Origin: Polytrichum commune
Lineage: Eukaryota > Streptophyta > Polytrichopsida > Polytrichales > Polytrichaceae
Length of the DNA: 64,000 bases
Assembly (NCBI GenBank): GCA_950295325.1
Contig: OX485804.1
Coordinates: forward strand, 39,060,001 to 39,124,000
Direction of reading: 5' to 3'
The stretch's first letter is position 1, and the number at the start of each line of letters is the position of its first letter. This document shows, piece by piece, positions 59,701 through 64,000 of the stretch. Below the pieces are notes generated by a model. The model saw only the letters and a list, made by a program, of their open reading frames with translations. It searched no databases and was not told the DNA's origin. The position numbers were made by a program, and so were the translations under genes.

Positions 59701-62700
59701 GAGCTTCAGAGACGAACAATGCTGGACAAAAGCTACGAGATGGTGCAAACATCAATCGTTCACTTCTTGCTTTAGCTAATTGCATCAATGCTCTTGGCAA
59801 ACAGCAAAAGAAAGGATTGGCTTATGTTCCTTATCGGAATAGGTATAGTCTTATCAATCCCAACCTTGCCAGAAACTTCCATCATTTTACATCCAGAGAT
59901 CTTGTAAGTAGTGCACAACGTTATTACCTCAAAAGTCCATGTGCATCTCCTAAGAAGCTCTTCGAATTAATAAAGCGGACATTACCTCATTGTCTTTGTG
60001 AATTAGTTTCAGAGAATTATCTATTAATAGCAAGACCTTGGATGGAAGGTCTTTGCCTGTCCTTATGAGATGTTGAACACAACTAATGACGTGCTGTCTG
60101 TGTACAATGATGTTTGCACCCCAGGGAATGTTTCAGAAATAACTCAAACGCAGAAGAATGACATGATAGCCTATCAAAATCTGAGAGATGGTTAGGTTTG
60201 TGACAAAAGTAGTCTTGATTGTGTTTCTTATCCAGTTGTGGATGATTTGCAGCAAGCTGACTAGACTGTTGAAGGATGGATTGAGTGGGAACTCTCGCAC
60301 TGTGATGGTCGCAACAGTCTCCTGTGGCGCTGATCAATACCACCACACGACAAACACCCTGAAATATGCAGATAGAGCGAAGGAAATCAAGACACATATT
60401 CAGGTGCTAACCCCTTCGCCTTGTATCTCATAACTCTGGCTCATTCTGGTTACTCACCCACTGAGACCCTGTGGCTCTGAGTAGGCCTTGGAAATGGAGA
60501 GTAACTGGTATTGTACGTGAAGTGAAATTCTCGTCAGGTATCTTGGATGTTATTTTCATGGATATACATGTTTTTCAGGCATTGCCAGGCGAGGACTACC
60601 CACCTATGAGTCAACCAGTTAGATCGTCAGCCCCCAATATTATTGCACGTCGCGTAAGGGAGAGAGGTGGTGTCAACTTTGAATCACCTCGGGGCTCAAG
60701 CTACATTGAAGTCAAGGGTGCAAATGTCAGTCATTTTAAAGTGATCCAAAGTCCAATTTCTCCAATTTAACGTGTACCGTCTTTTTCTTTTTTTTTTACT
60801 GGGAGGGGGTTTCATGACGCCTTTGTCTGTCGACCCGTTCGGACTGCTCAGATCTGGGTTATCTTTTACTTCTTCAGAGGTACCCAAGTAGGAGTGCTTT
60901 ATGGTACTTTGAATCTTACTTTGGGAGTCATCAATGTGTGAATATGCACTTATTGTGTATATTGTTTTGTGCAGACAAATATTGGGACAGTGGATGCTCA
61001 TGTGGCAGATTATCAACAAATGATAGATACTCTTCAAGTAAGACTACATCAATCTCTTTCATAGCATTAGTGGTCATCTAGGTATTCTTAATCTATCTGG
61101 AAGTGTCTGTAATGTGTGTCCTTTCTGGTACTTATAGTGAGGGATCTACCTTGATGATTGGTGAAGATTTTCTGAGTGTCCAGTGGGGCGTTGGGCCAAA
61201 TTAGTAATCTAGACATCAGATTATTAATTTTTCTGATTGGTAGGTAGTAGAGATAATTTTGAAACCCGGTGAAAGTTCCCACAAACAAGATTTTCTGGTC
61301 GTTGGTCAATGGCAGAAATTCATCTTGCTGGCATAATTTTGAGAGTGCTAATCCTGCTCTTTTTTCCCTTGGCTGGTGTGGACTTGGACTTCTCAATGTT
61401 CACAATTGTCTTATAGTCTTATTGAAGTTCCAATTTGCCTTGCAGGTGGAAGTCACTCAACTGCGAATGGAGCTTGCAGACAAAGAAACACAATTGAGTG
61501 CACGCACAACAGACAAAGGAAAGTCAGTTGATGATGAACTTTCTTGGCTGGATGTTTTGAGTCATGACATCAATGAGAATGTGGAGGAGAGAATCAATCT
61601 ACAAAAAGCTCTATTTGAGCTGGAGGATATGAATCTGCACAATCGGGCTGAGCTTCAACAACTTGATGAGCTGATTGCTGACCCGGTAGGGTACTGCAAA
61701 CATTTCATAATGGCACCTGATTCTGTCACTTTTGCCCTATGTATTCTTTTTCCCTCCAGATGTATTCAGGGGATATTCATAGAAAATTATACAACCCTGT
61801 GGGCTCTGACATGGTTGCCTTGGTGACAGAATTCACTTAGAAGTGGGGACAAGGATGATGCATTAGTGGAGAGGCGCCAAATTGTGCTGGACAATATTCG
61901 GGACAATGATGAGGCTGGCACACATTACCGTGAGGTATGCAGTAATTCTTCCTGTCCCTGTGTTTAGTTGACTCCTGACATGTAAGGATGATGATAAAAA
62001 TTTCATCTACAGCAGTAGTTGTGAAGTCTTATGTATGTTGTGGAACTCTTCATCCATTTGTTAATTGAAGTTGAGATATTGAAATGTCTAGGACATAGAG
62101 CATAATGAGGCACAGCGGAAAGAACTTCAGCGCCGGATTGATGAAGCAATTGACAGTGATCGGAACAAGACTTTCTTGCGCATTCTTACACAATACAGGC
62201 TTCTGGTAGGTTCTCCTTCATCATATGCAAAGATGGAAGCCTGTATTTGGTGGTATGAGAGATATGCTATACTCTTCTGCGTTTGGTGATTAGTGTTCTA
62301 CTTATTGTGGGGATAAATGTAAATATCAAAATCTTTTACTTGTATACTAGAGAGTCCCAGATTGAAGGAATGTGTGTATGCCTACTTATTTGAAGCTGGT
62401 TGGTTTTTTTGCAGGGTATGACAAATATGGAGTTGCAATTTCAGATGGCTATTAGAGATCAGATTATACATGATCAGCGAGAGGCGCTTAGCAATTTGTG
62501 GTTGGTTCTTGAATGCTCAGGACTGAACCACGAACAAATTCTGGAAATTGCAGCTCAACAAGGGATTATGATAGAAGAGGGAATCATGCCTGTTGTGGCA
62601 GGGAGGACTCATATACCGTCCACCCCCATCCCCATTCTGCACAAGCAACCGGCCTTGACTTCAGGGCTCAAATCCCCTGCACTCTCGCAGCTCCAAAGCT

Positions 62701-64000
62701 GTGCTGATGTATGCTCTAATGCTGAAAATGATAAGTGCCAAAGCCAATTAAGGCAAGACAATGATGACAGTGCTACCTGTTCTTCAATGACCCCGGATGA
62801 TGAATGGAAGAGTCCATCTTCTCAAGGGTATGGGGGTTACTCACAAGCTGCAGAAAGTCACTGCAGGATGTTCAAAAACTCTTCAGAGATGTTAAGAGTA
62901 GATGGTGTAGGATTGGGTCACTCTAATGGGGACACCATGAAATCTTTTTCCTCCAAGAAGCTTCGGGGGTCCAAGACCCCTTCGTTAGTGGATAGCAATG
63001 GCTGCTTAGGATTATTAAACACTGTAGGTCAAGACCAGTCGAGTAGCAAGGTGAATGGAGATGGATTTCTTTTGCCTGCATTTATGGCACCCAAATTGCT
63101 GACTCACTCAAGGTCGAGAAGGAGGCCTCGATCAGCAGAAAGCAGGCACCAACGCCGGTGGACACGCGATGGATATGACACTACAACTGGTAGCGAGGGG
63201 AGTGAGGTGGAGACCTATAGCCATAATTGGCAGGAAAGCCAAGGAAGACCTCAGCTTGACAGAGTCAAAGAAGGCACTCAACAACCACTTGATAACGAGT
63301 TACTTCGAATGGTGAGATTTTGATGCTCGGTTTTGGGTTATGCACTAACAATTATAAACTCAAACGTTTGGCAAAATGGAACCACATTATATATTCAATA
63401 TTCAATGCAGGTAGTCACAGATTTTATGTGAGCTTGTGTTGTGATGTTCTACTGTTTTGAATGGGAAACTATTTCCTGTGCTAACAACCTACACCCCATG
63501 GAATTAGTGTGGCTGGAAAACTTTTATGACCCTCCTTGTGTGTCAACTGTTGAGAGCATGTAAATATGAGTTGCCATGATTCGATTGGAAAGTGTCAGCA
63601 GAGGATATAAACAGTAGGATAAGTCAAACTATCTCCCATAATTGGTGTAGATTCAAGGACATACAGTAGTAACCTTAGTGAGTATGAGATTCCTAGAGGC
63701 TAGAGACTCTGCATATGATTATATCACAATAATCAACTGATGTAACATCTTTCCATTTGTAAAGAGTTAGTCATGTAAGCTTGGATTTCAACTTCCACTG
63801 CTATAAATCTACCAATTTCTTTTGCTTTTGCTGAGCTTTTGCTTTCTGATTTGCAGGAATTGGTGCGGTTGGACAATGAACTTCAGGATCTGAAGCGAGG
63901 AATCGACACACCCTCTTCATTTCATGGTGCTCATTCTCAAGGAGCTATGTCAGATGCTGCAGATGGGAAAGAAGTGCGACTGCCTGGTTCGGACAGTGGC
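56757..64000 (+). CDS. KIN8B: Kinesin-8 family motor (KIN-8B type), 17 exons seen, 3' end outside the window
   Basis: Exons: 56757-56807, 57014-57091, 57240-57356, 57567-57655, 57884-58028, 58318-58413, 58595-58686, 59363-59464, 59696-59842, 60253-60403, 60579-60725, 60975-61037, 61446-61685, 61830-61934, 62092-62205, 62415-63311, 63857-64000 (open). All phases join; 926 residues are read. Kinesin-8s are plus-end-directed motors that regulate microtubule length. The N-terminal motor has VAVRCRPL, the P-loop GATGSGKTHT, LEVYNEVIYDLLE, switch I NATSSRSH, switch II DLAGSE, and the neck-side [14 protein letters not shown] coiled-coil region follows ([53 protein letters not shown]), matching Arabidopsis KIN-8B from memory. 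An extra 49-codon exon (60579-60725) separates the neck from NIGTVD. The C-terminal tail is long, low-complexity and Ser-rich. Symbol by family; orthology untested. Confidence 0.93.

Overview
The window is nuclear DNA from a land plant. The evidence is split genes with short GT-AG introns, T-rich acceptors, AAACCCTAA promoter motifs, (GA)n leaders, and many small DNA transposons and LINE scraps between genes. All four recognisable families (a plant-specific MSRC..PPPGY protein, a CASTOR/POLLUX channel homologue, cytosolic SRP54, a KIN-8B-type kinesin) are found in land plants. Their sequences are clearly diverged from what I remember of flowering-plant versions, so a seed-free plant (bryophyte, lycophyte or fern) is my inference, not something I can prove.

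Layout. 1-7748: AT-rich spacer with a textbook hAT-type MITE (626-1037), then a GC-rich, promoter-like stretch near 5.1-5.7 kb. 7749-9517 (+): small three-exon gene for a lysine-rich MSRC-type protein of unknown function. 9518-17585: spacer with minisatellites, a (GA)27 tract, and a 1.17-kb foldback Mutator-type element with a perfect 9-bp target duplication. 17586-23566 (-): CASTOR/POLLUX-family channel gene with an intact C-terminal regulatory half; its pore-forming N-terminal half could not be found. 23.6-37.6 kb: repeat-rich spacer with several diverged tandem arrays, two more hAT-type MITEs with perfect 8-bp target duplications, a 505-bp TIR element, and LINE remnants. 37632-41354 (-): complete nine-exon SRP54. 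42655-46394 (+): complete five-exon BCD1/ZNHIT6-like HIT zinc-finger gene, divergent from SRP54. 46.4-56.7 kb: spacer with nested MITEs, a 2.5-kb inverted repeat, and a second full copy of the 505-bp element. 56757-64000 (+): KIN-8B-type kinesin, 17 exons seen, running off the right end.

The genes do not form an operon or cluster. SRP54 (secretory targeting), BCD1 (box C/D snoRNP assembly) and the kinesin are housekeeping or cytoskeletal functions. The notable content is the transposon landscape: several unrelated non-autonomous families with readable boundaries. Exon boundaries were placed by hand from reading phase, GT/AG sites and remembered family sequences; no alignment was run.
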